A stretch of DNA of 64,000 nucleotides, taken from Micromonospora echinofusca. GTDB taxonomy: Bacteria > Actinomycetota > Actinomycetes > Mycobacteriales > Micromonosporaceae. The notes beneath the pieces were generated by a model. It searched no databases and was not told the DNA's origin. It saw only the letters and a list, made by a program, of their open reading frames with translations. A program made the translations under genes and the position numbers. The first letter of the stretch is position 1. Each line of letters begins with the position of its first letter. The DNA is taken from the NCBI RefSeq assembly GCF_900091445.1, contig NZ_LT607733.1, forward strand, positions 5,111,001-5,175,000. Reading direction: 5' to 3'. Below are positions 24,395 to 32,293 of this stretch, piece after piece.

Positions 24395-25945
24395 ATGTCC
24401 AGGCAACAGGCGATGGGCCACCACGCCACCACACCGCAGCGCGACGACATGGCGGCGCAGGGCATGAGGGCGGAGGTGCGCGGCGGGGTCGACGCCGGAG
24501 GCGGCGCCACCGGAACGCTGCCCACCTCCACGCCGCCGGCAGGCGGTCGGGCGAGCGACGCCCCGCCCCGCCCCGGCCTCGACGTGACGGCGGTGCTGCC
24601 GTACGCGAGTTCCCGCGCCTCCACGCGCACCCGGGGGCTGCGGGCCTGGATGATGACTGCGCCCGTCGACGTGGCCGCCCTGCTGGCGCCCCTGCTGATC
24701 AGCCTCCAGTACTGGCGCGGGACGCTGGCCATGGCCGGCCTGACGGTGGCCATCTTCGCGGCGGGCGGGCTCTACCGGGCCCGTCGCCACGTGAGCATCC
24801 TCGACGAGCTGCCGAGCCTCTGCGGGCGGCTGCTCGCGTCCGCGGCCGTGATCACCATCATCGCGGCGCTGCGTCACGACTCCGCGGAGTACGTGGGCGG
24901 GTTCGCCCGCGGGGTGGTCATCGCGGCCGGGCTGGTCATCGTCGGTCGTGTCTTCTCGCGGGAGTTCGCCACCATCGCGCGCAAGCGTCGGTGGGTGGAG
25001 CACAACGCCATCATCATCGGCAGCGGGCCGATCGCCGTGGAGCTCGCCCGGCTGCTGCGCCGCTATCCCCAGTACGGGCTGCGCTTCGTCGGCTGCGTCG
25101 ACTCCACGCCTCCGCAGGTGTCGGCGGCGCTCCCCCTGATCGGCACCCTGGACCAGCTGGAGCCGCTCGTCCGGATGGTCGAGTGCGACGTGCTCCTCAT
25201 CGCGGACCCGAGCTGCCCGGAGCTGACCCTGATGGAGGTCCTCCGCCAGCCGCGAAGCGCGAGCTGCGACCTGTGGGCCGTGCCCCGACTCTGGGGCTCC
25301 CGCTCGCACGGCGACCACATCGGCGCGATCCCGATCGTCAAGGTCGGCGACATCACCCTGTCCGGGCCCCGCTGGGCGCTCAAGCGCGCGTCGGACATCC
25401 TCTTCTCCGCCACCGCGTTGCTCCTGCTGAGCCCCGTCCTCCTGCTCTGTGCCGTCGCGACGCTCCTCGACGGCGGCCCGGGCATCTTCTTCTACCAGGA
25501 ACGGATCGGCCGCCACGGCAAGCCGTTCCACATCATCAAGTTCCGCTCGATGCGTCCCGTCGACGAGCACGAGTCGCAGACGAACTGGTCGATCGCGCAC
25601 GACCAGCGGGTCGGGCCGATCGGCCGCTTCATGCGCCGCACGTCGCTCGACGAGCTGCCGCAGCTCTGGAACATCCTGCGGGGCGACATGAGCGTGGTCG
25701 GGCCGCGCCCCGAGCGGCCGTACTTCGTCGAGAAGTTCTCCGCCGAGTACCCCAACTACGCCATGCGCCACCGGGTCGCGGTGGGGCTCACCGGGCTGGC
25801 ACAGGTCAGTGGCCTGCGCGGCGACACGCCGATCTCCGACCGGGCGCGCTTCGACAACTACTACATCGAGAACTGGTCGCTGTGGCTCGACGCCAAGGTG
25901 CTCATCCGGACGGTGGCGGAGGTGTTCCGCGCCGGGGGTCGTTGA
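24395..25945 (+). CDS. Exopolysaccharide polyprenyl glycosylphosphotransferase (WcaJ/WbaP type)
   Basis: 516 residues. A disordered N-terminus of about 75 residues precedes four hydrophobic helices (about 90-190). A CoA-binding-like Rossmann segment follows (NAIIIGSGPIAVELARLL). The C-terminal sugar transferase domain has a membrane re-entrant helix (ILFSATALLLLSPVLLL), YQERIGRHGKPFHIIKFRSM, FMRRTSLDELPQLWNIL and VGPRPERP. It transfers sugar-1-phosphate from a nucleotide sugar to undecaprenyl or polyprenyl phosphate, the first committed step of repeat-unit synthesis. ATG 24395 is behind GGGAAGGA. Confidence 0.93.
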   Translation: MSRQQAMGHHATTPQRDDMAAQGMRAEVRGGVDAGGGATGTLPTSTPPAGGRASDAPPRPGLDVTAVLPYASSRASTRTRGLRAWMMTAPVDVAALLAPLLISLQYWRGTLAMAGLTVAIFAAGGLYRARRHVSILDELPSLCGRLLASAAVITIIAALRHDSAEYVGGFARGVVIAAGLVIVGRVFSREFATIARKRRWVEHNAIIIGSGPIAVELARLLRRYPQYGLRFVGCVDSTPPQVSAALPLIGTLDQLEPLVRMVECDVLLIADPSCPELTLMEVLRQPRSASCDLWAVPRLWGSRSHGDHIGAIPIVKVGDITLSGPRWALKRASDILFSATALLLLSPVLLLCAVATLLDGGPGIFFYQERIGRHGKPFHIIKFRSMRPVDEHESQTNWSIAHDQRVGPIGRFMRRTSLDELPQLWNILRGDMSVVGPRPERPYFVEKFSAEYPNYAMRHRVAVGLTGLAQVSGLRGDTPISDRARFDNYYIENWSLWLDAKVLIRTVAEVFRAGGR

Positions 25946-26011
25946 CAGGCTCGGCCGACGCCAGCCGCGACCGGCCGCGTCGCCGCTGGTCGCTGCCTCG
26001 GTCGAAAGCCT

Positions 26012-26875
26012 CTAGTGGACGGTGTCCAGCGCCTGGGTGAGGGCCGAGTGCCAGTCCGCCAGGGGCCGCAGGCCTGCCGCCGCCCAGCGGTTGTGGGCCA
26101 GAACGCTGTACGCGGGACGGGGAGCCGGGCGCAGGTAGCGGTCGCTGGTGGTCGGTCGGATGCGGTCGGCGTCGAGGCCGCGGAGGGTGAACACGGCGCG
26201 GGCGAGGCCGTACCAGGTGGTCTGGCCCGATGCGGTGCCGTGGTAGACGCCGGGGGCTGCGCGGCCGGCGAGCACCGCGTCGGCCAACGCGACGAGCTGC
26301 TCGGCCAGCGCGTACGACCAGGTCGGCTGCCCCCGCTGGTCGTCGACCACGTCGAGGTGCTCTCGCTGCTCGGCCAGCCGCAGCATGGTCGCGACGAAGT
26401 TCGGTCCGTGTTCGCCGTAGAGCCAGGCGGTGCGCACGATGTAACCGGCGTCGGGGAGGAGTCGGCTGACGGCGAGCTCCCCGACGAGCTTGCTGCGCCC
26501 GTACGCGTTGACCGGGGACGTGGCGGCGTCCTCCGCATACGGTTCGGTGGCGTCGCCGGGGAAGACGTAGTCGGTGGACAGGTGGATCATCCGCGCGCCG
26601 GTTGCGGCACAGGCTGCGGCGAGGTGGGCGACGGCGTGGCCGTTGACGGCGGTGGCGGCTTCCTCCTGCGCCTCGGCCCCGTCCACGTCGGTCCACCCGG
26701 CGGTGTTGATCACCACGTCGTGTCCGGCGACGGCGGCTCGTACCGCCTGCGGGTCGGTGATGTCGAGCTCGGCGCGGGTGGTGGCCCTGACGGAGAGGTC
26801 ACCTCGGGAGCGCAGGACGGCGACCAGGTCCCTGCCCAGCATGCCGCCAGCGCCGGCGACCAGCAGCCGGCTCAC
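26012..26875 (-). CDS. rfbD: dTDP-4-dehydrorhamnose reductase
   Basis: 287 residues, short-chain dehydrogenase fold. NAD(P) motif LLVAGAGGMLGRDL at the N-terminus, INTAGWTDVDGAE, MIHLSTDYVFPG, and the catalytic Tyr-x3-Lys in NAYGRSKLVGE. It performs the last step of dTDP-L-rhamnose synthesis. GTG 26875 overlaps the rfbB stop by 4 nt (GTGA), so the two are translationally coupled. Confidence 0.95.
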   Translation of the reverse strand: MSRLLVAGAGGMLGRDLVAVLRSRGDLSVRATTRAELDITDPQAVRAAVAGHDVVINTAGWTDVDGAEAQEEAATAVNGHAVAHLAAACAATGARMIHLSTDYVFPGDATEPYAEDAATSPVNAYGRSKLVGELAVSRLLPDAGYIVRTAWLYGEHGPNFVATMLRLAEQREHLDVVDDQRGQPTWSYALAEQLVALADAVLAGRAAPGVYHGTASGQTTWYGLARAVFTLRGLDADRIRPTTSDRYLRPAPRPAYSVLAHNRWAAAGLRPLADWHSALTQALDTVH

Positions 26876-27885
26876 GGGGCGATCAGCGGCTTGGTGCCCG
26901 CCTTCAGCGGCTCCCACCAGGCCCGGTTGTCCCGGTACCACTGCACGGTCTGCGCCAGGCCGCGCTCCAGGTCGATGCTCGGGGCGTACCCGAGCTCGGA
27001 GCTGACCTTGCTGATGTCCAGGGAGTAGCGGCGGTCGTGGCCCTTGCGGTCGGCGACGGGCACGACCTGGTCCCAGCTGGCGCCGCAGGCCTCGATCAGC
27101 CGGCCGGTGAGTTCGAGGTTGGTGAGTTCGGTGCCGCCGCCGATGTGGTAGACCTCGCCGGCGCGGCCCTTCTCCTGGACCAGTGCGATGCCCCGGCAGT
27201 GGTCGTGCACGTGCAGCCAGTCCCGGATGTTGCCGCCGTCGCCGTAGAGCGGCACGGTGCCGCCGTCGAGCAGGTTGGTGACGAACAGCGGGACGACCTT
27301 CTCGGGGAACTGGTACGGCCCGTAGTTGTTGGAGCAGCGGGTGACCACGACGTCCATGCCGTGGGTGCGGTGGTAGGCCAGCGCCAGCAGATCGGAGCCG
27401 GCCTTGGAGGCCGAGTACGGCGAGTTCGGCGCCAGCGGCCAGTCCTCGGTCCAGGAGCCCTCCGCGATGGACCCGTACACCTCGTCGGTGGAGACGTGCA
27501 CGAACCGGGAGGTGCCGTGCCGCAGCGCGGCGTCGAGCAGGTTCTGGGTGCCGAGCACGTTCGTGGTGACGAACGGGGCGGCGCCGTCGATCGACCGGTC
27601 GACATGGGATTCCGCGGCGAAGTGCACGATCACGTCGTGGCCGGGAACGACCTCGTCGACCACGGCGGGGTCGCAGATGTCCCGCTGCACGAACCGCAGC
27701 CGGGGATCCTCGGCCACCGGTGCGAGGTTGGCGAGGTTGCCCGAATACGTCAGCACGTCGAGCACGGTCACCGCCGTGGGTGCGACGGCCGGCACCCTCG
27801 CGGCGTCACCGCCGGGCGCGCCCAGCAGCATCCGAACGTACTCCGACCCGATGAAGCCGGCACCGCCGGTGACGAGGATCCTCAC
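26872..27885 (-). CDS. rfbB: dTDP-glucose 4,6-dehydratase
   Basis: 337 residues. NAD-binding VRILVTGGAGFIGSEYVR, HVSTDEVYGS, catalytic YSASKAGSD, TRCSNNYGPYQFPEK and DHCRGIALV are classic RmlB motifs. It converts dTDP-glucose to dTDP-4-keto-6-deoxyglucose. GTG 27885 is taken over longer in-frame ATGs because a TACACT box lies just upstream. The rfbBD pair and rfbAC pair are divergent, sharing an 86-bp control gap. Confidence 0.95.
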   Translation of the reverse strand: MRILVTGGAGFIGSEYVRMLLGAPGGDAARVPAVAPTAVTVLDVLTYSGNLANLAPVAEDPRLRFVQRDICDPAVVDEVVPGHDVIVHFAAESHVDRSIDGAAPFVTTNVLGTQNLLDAALRHGTSRFVHVSTDEVYGSIAEGSWTEDWPLAPNSPYSASKAGSDLLALAYHRTHGMDVVVTRCSNNYGPYQFPEKVVPLFVTNLLDGGTVPLYGDGGNIRDWLHVHDHCRGIALVQEKGRAGEVYHIGGGTELTNLELTGRLIEACGASWDQVVPVADRKGHDRRYSLDISKVSSELGYAPSIDLERGLAQTVQWYRDNRAWWEPLKAGTKPLIAP

Positions 27886-27894
27886 GGGTCGGAG

Positions 27895-27900
27895 AGTGTA
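27895..27900 (-). promoter_or_regulatory. Probable -10 element of rfbBD
   Basis: TACACT on the minus strand, 9 nt before GTG 27885; spacing is slightly long for a leaderless start. Confidence 0.4.
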
Positions 27901-27959
27901 CGCGAAACCCCAGGACAACAGGGGCAGCGAGCCCATTCTCAGGTGCCCGCCGGTGCGGG

Positions 27960-27965
27960 TAGTCT
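27960..27965 (+). promoter_or_regulatory. -10 element of rfbAC (leaderless)
   Basis: TAGTCT with 6 nt (all C then G) to GTG 27972. Confidence 0.5.
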
Positions 27966-27971
27966 CCCCCG

Positions 27972-28859
27972 GTGCGCGGAATCCTTCTCGCCGGTGGCAC
28001 CGGGTCCCGGTTGTGGCCGATCACCCGTGCCGTGTCGAAGCAGCTGATGCCGGTGTTCGACAAGCCGATGGTGTACTACCCGCTCTCCACCCTGATCATG
28101 GCGGAGGTGCGGGAGATCCTGATCATCACGACGCCGGAGGACCAGTCCCAGTTCCAGCGGCTGCTCGGTGACGGCAGCCAGTGGGGCCTGCGGTTGGAGT
28201 ACCGCACGCAGGCCCGCCCGGAGGGCATCGCGCAGGCGTTCCTCCTGGGCGCGGACTTCATCGGCGACGAGTCGGTGGCTCTCATCCTCGGCGACAACAT
28301 CTTCCACGGCGTCGGCCTGGGCCGGCAGCTCCCCGGCCACGGCGACCTGGTCGGTGGACGGATCTTCGCCTACCCGGTGGCCAACCCCGGGGAGTACGGG
28401 GTGGTCGACTTCGACCCGGCCGGGCGCGTGCTGTCGATCGAGGAGAAACCCGCCCACCCCAGGTCCCGCTACGCCGTGCCCGGCCTCTACTTCTACGACA
28501 ACCGCGTGGTGGACATCGCCGGCAAGCTGACCCCCAGCGCCCGTGGCGAACTGGAGATCACGGCGGTCAACGAGACCTACCGCGAATGGGGCGAGTTGTC
28601 GGTGACGGTGCTGGACCGGGGCACCGCCTGGCTCGACACCGGCACCTTCACCTCGATGATGCAGGCCGCCGAGTTCGTACGGGTCATCGAGGAACGCCAG
28701 GGCCTGAAGATCGGATGCGTCGAGGAGGTCGCCTGGCGGGCCGGCCTGATCGACGACCAGCAACTCCGCACGCTCGCCCAGTCCCTGAGCAAGAGCGGAT
28801 ACGGCGACTACCTGCTCGGCCTGCTCGCCGAACGCCAGCCCGGAGACACCCACCGATGA
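27972..28859 (+). CDS. rfbA: Glucose-1-phosphate thymidylyltransferase
   Basis: 295 residues. Nucleotidyltransferase signature [51 protein letters not shown] and [12 protein letters not shown] are diagnostic for RmlA. It makes dTDP-glucose from dTTP and glucose-1-phosphate, opening the rhamnose pathway, and is usually feedback-inhibited by dTDP-rhamnose. It overlaps rfbC by 4 nt (ATGA). Confidence 0.96.
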   Translation: MRGILLAGGTGSRLWPITRAVSKQLMPVFDKPMVYYPLSTLIMAEVREILIITTPEDQSQFQRLLGDGSQWGLRLEYRTQARPEGIAQAFLLGADFIGDESVALILGDNIFHGVGLGRQLPGHGDLVGGRIFAYPVANPGEYGVVDFDPAGRVLSIEEKPAHPRSRYAVPGLYFYDNRVVDIAGKLTPSARGELEITAVNETYREWGELSVTVLDRGTAWLDTGTFTSMMQAAEFVRVIEERQGLKIGCVEEVAWRAGLIDDQQLRTLAQSLSKSGYGDYLLGLLAERQPGDTHR

Positions 28860-29479
28860 AGATACGACCGCTGAGCATCGACGGGGCTTGGGAGATCAAC
28901 CCGCAGCAGCACGGCGACCCACGCGGGCTGTTCATGGAGTGGTACCGCTTCGACCAGCTCGCTGCCGCGGTCGGGCATCCGCTCCGACTCGCCCAGGGCA
29001 ACCTCTCGGTCTCCGCCCGCGGCGTGGTCCGCGGCATCCACTTCGCCGACGTCCCACCCGGCCAGGCCAAGTACGTGACCTGCGTACGCGGTGCCGTCAT
29101 CGACGTAGTCGTGGACATCCGCGTGGGCTCGCCGACCTTCGCGCAGTGGGAGGCGGTCCGCCTCGACGACGTCGACCGGCGCGCCGTCTACATCGGCGAG
29201 GGGCTGGGCCACGGCTTCTGCGCCCTCACCGACGACGCCACCCTGAGCTACCTCTGCTCCACCACGTACAACCCCACCGCGGAGCACACCGTGCATCCCC
29301 TCGACCCCGAACTGGCGATCGACTGGCCGGCGGGGTCACCGCAGTTGTCGGGCCGGGACGCAGCCGCGCCGAGCCTGGCCGAGGCGCTGGAATCGGGACT
29401 GCTGCCGGACTACCGGACCTGCCGCGCGTTCACCGCCAGCCAGCGGGTGGGAGCTGACCCCGCCTACGGCGGACGATAG
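28856..29479 (+). CDS. rfbC: dTDP-4-dehydrorhamnose 3,5-epimerase
   Basis: 207 residues, cupin fold. [34 protein letters not shown] (with the catalytic His), [21 protein letters not shown] and [11 protein letters not shown] match RmlC. It epimerises C3 and C5 of dTDP-4-keto-6-deoxyglucose. The start codon is fixed by the ATGA overlap with rfbA. A stretch of 121 bp with no clear hairpin separates it from the convergent DUF1501 gene. Confidence 0.95.
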   Translation: MKIRPLSIDGAWEINPQQHGDPRGLFMEWYRFDQLAAAVGHPLRLAQGNLSVSARGVVRGIHFADVPPGQAKYVTCVRGAVIDVVVDIRVGSPTFAQWEAVRLDDVDRRAVYIGEGLGHGFCALTDDATLSYLCSTTYNPTAEHTVHPLDPELAIDWPAGSPQLSGRDAAAPSLAEALESGLLPDYRTCRAFTASQRVGADPAYGGR

Positions 29480-29600
29480 CCGCTTCCGCCTCACGGTGAC
29501 CGGCGTCCCGGGCGGGTGGGCCAGCGTGCGGCGTTGCGCCCGCGGCGGGACCGGTGCTCGTCGCCGCGCGCCCGGCAGGGCGCTCACCAGGGGCCAGGTC

Positions 29601-30860
29601 TCAGTCGCGCGGGAGGAACGGCAGCATCTTCGGCTCGTACCCGCCGAGATAGCGTGCCGGGTCCGCATCCAACACCGAGGCCAGCAGCGTGCCGAAGACG
29701 TCTCGGAAGTCCGTCGTCGCCTTGAGGTCGCCGTCGTCCAGGTCGGTCAGGCTCGGCTGCTCCCCGTAGAGTCCGCCCGCGACCTGAGGACCCAGAACGA
29801 AGACGGGCCCGGCGGTTCCGTGGTCAGTGCCGTCGGAGGCGTTCGCACGAACCCGCCGACCAAACTCGCTGTAGACGACCACGGACACCCGCTTACCGGC
29901 CTCGGTCTGCGCCAGCCGGCCCACGAAGCTGGTCAGCGCCTGGTCGAGCTGACGCAACAGCAGCTCGTGGCCGGGCCTCTCCGCCGCGTGCGTGTCGAAT
30001 CCACCGAGGCTCACCGAATACACACGGGTGGGGACCCCGGCTTCGACGCATTGAGCCACCCGGGAGAGCTGTTCGGAAAGGAGGTTCGCCCCGCCCGTGC
30101 CCGTTGCCGCGATGTCCGGTTCGGCGGGGACGTCCGCCCGGGCGTCCACCGCTTCGGCATCCCGGATGAGCTGGTCGATCTTGATGAGGTTCGCATAGGC
30201 GTCCGCAGCCCGTGCCTGCATCTCGGATTCGTTCGGCTCCCGCCGCCCGAGCACCCCGATCATGTCGGTGGTGACCCCGGGCGGCAACTTGAGCCCACCG
30301 ATACTCACACAGGCTCCGGTGCGGGTCTCTCCCACGAGCAGGGGCGGGAGCATGGGCTCGAAGCTCACCGCGGCCTCTGGCGCGGCCTTGATGCCGTCCA
30401 ACCATCGACCGACCCAGCCGGAGGTGGCCGGACCGCTCGGTGAGGCGGTCTGCCAGATGTCCATGGACCGGAAATGACTACGGTCCGGTTTGGGATACCC
30501 GGCCCCGAGAACGACAGCCAGGCGCTGCCCGCTCCACAGTCGACTCAAGCCCTTCATCACCGGATTGAACCCGAGCGAGTCGTCGATCCGAAGCACCCGA
30601 TCAGGCTCGTAGGCCAGCTCTGGTCGGGCCGCGTGGTACGCCGGGTCCGCGTAGGGGACGACCGTGTTGAGCCCGTCGTTGCCGCCGTACAGCGTGACGA
30701 CGACCAACTTGCGTGTCTTCCGGTTGTCTTCCCCGGCGGACGCGTCGCTCGCGGTCCGCAGGAGCTCCGCCAGGCCCAGACCCCCTACCCCGGCGGCGAT
30801 GGCGCTGCCGCCGACGACGCCGGAGGCCAGGAGGAACCTGCGCCGGGTCAATGCGTCCAT
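29601..30860 (-). CDS. DUF1501 family protein, Tat-exported
   Basis: 419 residues. Twin-arginine signal LTRRRFLLASGVVGGSA at the N-terminus. Family marks: LVVVTLYGGNDGLNTVVPY, AAGYPKPDRSHF-type segment (GAGYPKPDRSHFRSMDIWQ), GGFDTHAAERPGHELLLRQLDQAL and VVVYSEFGRRVRANASDGTDHG. The fold is alkaline-phosphatase-like (sulfatase relatives), but the reaction is undefined. It starts one nt after the DUF1800 stop codon; DUF1800/DUF1501 pairs are a recurrent two-gene unit and probably act together outside the membrane. Its place in the glycan locus hints at envelope polymer work. Confidence 0.9.
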   Translation of the reverse strand: MDALTRRRFLLASGVVGGSAIAAGVGGLGLAELLRTASDASAGEDNRKTRKLVVVTLYGGNDGLNTVVPYADPAYHAARPELAYEPDRVLRIDDSLGFNPVMKGLSRLWSGQRLAVVLGAGYPKPDRSHFRSMDIWQTASPSGPATSGWVGRWLDGIKAAPEAAVSFEPMLPPLLVGETRTGACVSIGGLKLPPGVTTDMIGVLGRREPNESEMQARAADAYANLIKIDQLIRDAEAVDARADVPAEPDIAATGTGGANLLSEQLSRVAQCVEAGVPTRVYSVSLGGFDTHAAERPGHELLLRQLDQALTSFVGRLAQTEAGKRVSVVVYSEFGRRVRANASDGTDHGTAGPVFVLGPQVAGGLYGEQPSLTDLDDGDLKATTDFRDVFGTLLASVLDADPARYLGGYEPKMLPFLPRD

Positions 30861-30861
30861 G

Positions 30862-32127
30862 TCACGTCACCAGGTATTCCGGGCTGGCCAACCCGAGGGT
30901 CAGCAGACGCTGCGGATCGGTGGTGCCCTTCAGGGCCGAGTACGTCCTGTTGGTCCACGTCTCGATGGCCAGGACGTGCGCCACGCCTTCCGGAGTCAGC
31001 CGCTGGGCCGGGACCAGCTGGGCGATCCGACCGGCGAGGTTCAGGCGGACCTGCGCCGCCCCGACCGTCAGCCACTCCGCTCCGGCGGCCCACCCCTCGA
31101 CGCTCGGGGGTGCGAACGGCAGCTGCCCCAGGCGCTCCAGGGCGTTGAGGGCGTACGTCAGCATATCGTCGGACAGCCTCCCCGGCCGCAGACCCAACTG
31201 CCGCATCGCGCCGACGAACCACTCCGTCGGCTGCTTCACCAGCCTGCCGGCGCTGGCCTGGAATGCGTCGTCCTCGAAGAGCTTCCGCAGCATCGCCATC
31301 GAGTCCGGGAACGCGCGAACCATGTTGTCGCGGGTGGACATCGGGAGCAGGTCGGCCGACGAGGCGTACCGGAACCACAACCGCTCGGCGATGAACCCCG
31401 GGCAGGCCTCGTGGTTGAGCAGCAGATCCACCAGCGAGTGGGCGTCGAAGTCCTTCGTGACACCGAGGATGCTCTTCCTGCCGCCGTCGTGTGAGGCGGG
31501 ACTGAAGTACGCGCGCCCGCTGTCGTAGTCGATCTTCCAGCCGGTCAGCGCGCGGCCCGCCTCCTTCACGTCCCGTTCGGTGTACCTGCCGATGCCGAGC
31601 ATGAAGAGTTCCATCAACTCGCGGCCGAGATTCTCGTTGGGCGCGGTCCGCGTGTTGAGTTGCCCGTCGAGCCAGTAGATGAGCGCCGGGTCGGTGATCA
31701 TCCGATGTGCCATCGTCGCGAAGTCGAGCGAGCTGCGCAGCGTCCTGTGCTGCTGGAGCATCAGTTGCGGACGGATCACCTTCCGGACCGAGGTCGCCCA
31801 GTGCCCGTGCCAGAAGAACCACAGCTTCTCGCGGGTCTGGTGGTCTGCGACAGTGAGGCGGTCCAGCCACCACTGGGTGATCCGCTTCGTCTGCTCCCGC
31901 CGCTTCTCATCGCCCTTGCTCCGCTGGCTGGGAGTGGGGTTCGACAACCCGGCGAAGGGATCCGGGCCGAGTCCCGGCACGGGGGCCTTCAGGGCACCCA
32001 CGTCCGGCGCTGTCGGCGCTGTCAGGGCGGCGACCGTTGCCTCGTACCCTGCCTTCTTCGCGGCAGCCAGTTCGGCGGACGTGGGACCGAAGCCGGCGCG
32101 GCGAAGGAGCAACGAGGCGTCGGCCAT
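30862..32127 (-). CDS. DUF1800 family protein
   Basis: 421 residues. Opening LLLRRAGFGPTSAELAAA, then EKLWFFWHGHWATS, MLQQHRTLR, APNENLGRELMELFMLGIGRYTERDVKEAGRALTGW, LVDLLLNHEACPGFIAERLW and PPSVEGWAAGAEW are all DUF1800 landmarks. There is no signal peptide at this start, so it may be exported with its Tat-dependent DUF1501 partner. TACATT 6 nt before ATG 32127 indicates a leaderless operon start. Molecular function is unknown. Confidence 0.9.
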   Translation of the reverse strand: MADASLLLRRAGFGPTSAELAAAKKAGYEATVAALTAPTAPDVGALKAPVPGLGPDPFAGLSNPTPSQRSKGDEKRREQTKRITQWWLDRLTVADHQTREKLWFFWHGHWATSVRKVIRPQLMLQQHRTLRSSLDFATMAHRMITDPALIYWLDGQLNTRTAPNENLGRELMELFMLGIGRYTERDVKEAGRALTGWKIDYDSGRAYFSPASHDGGRKSILGVTKDFDAHSLVDLLLNHEACPGFIAERLWFRYASSADLLPMSTRDNMVRAFPDSMAMLRKLFEDDAFQASAGRLVKQPTEWFVGAMRQLGLRPGRLSDDMLTYALNALERLGQLPFAPPSVEGWAAGAEWLTVGAAQVRLNLAGRIAQLVPAQRLTPEGVAHVLAIETWTNRTYSALKGTTDPQRLLTLGLASPEYLVT

Positions 32128-32133
32128 GCAGCA

Positions 32134-32139
32134 AATGTA
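32134..32139 (-). promoter_or_regulatory. -10 element of the DUF1800-DUF1501 operon
   Basis: TACATT on the minus strand with 6 nt to ATG 32127. Confidence 0.5.
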
Positions 32140-32214
32140 TGCGAAGCCCGTGGTGCGGGCGGACCCCGGGGCCCGTCACCAGCCGGTCGCGCCCGGAGGG
32201 TCGCCGTGACGCGA

Positions 32215-32255
32215 TGGGCCGCCGAGACGCGCATCGCACGTGTCTCGGCGGCCCA
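32215..32255 (-). terminator. Terminator of the subtilase gene
   Basis: Perfect 14-bp stem TGGGCCGCCGAGAC/GTCTCGGCGGCCCA about 40 nt after the subtilase stop (32294) on the minus strand; 13-nt loop. Confidence 0.8.
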
Positions 32256-32293
32256 CTGGATCCGTCGCGTCGGGACGGGCCCTAATTCGCTGA

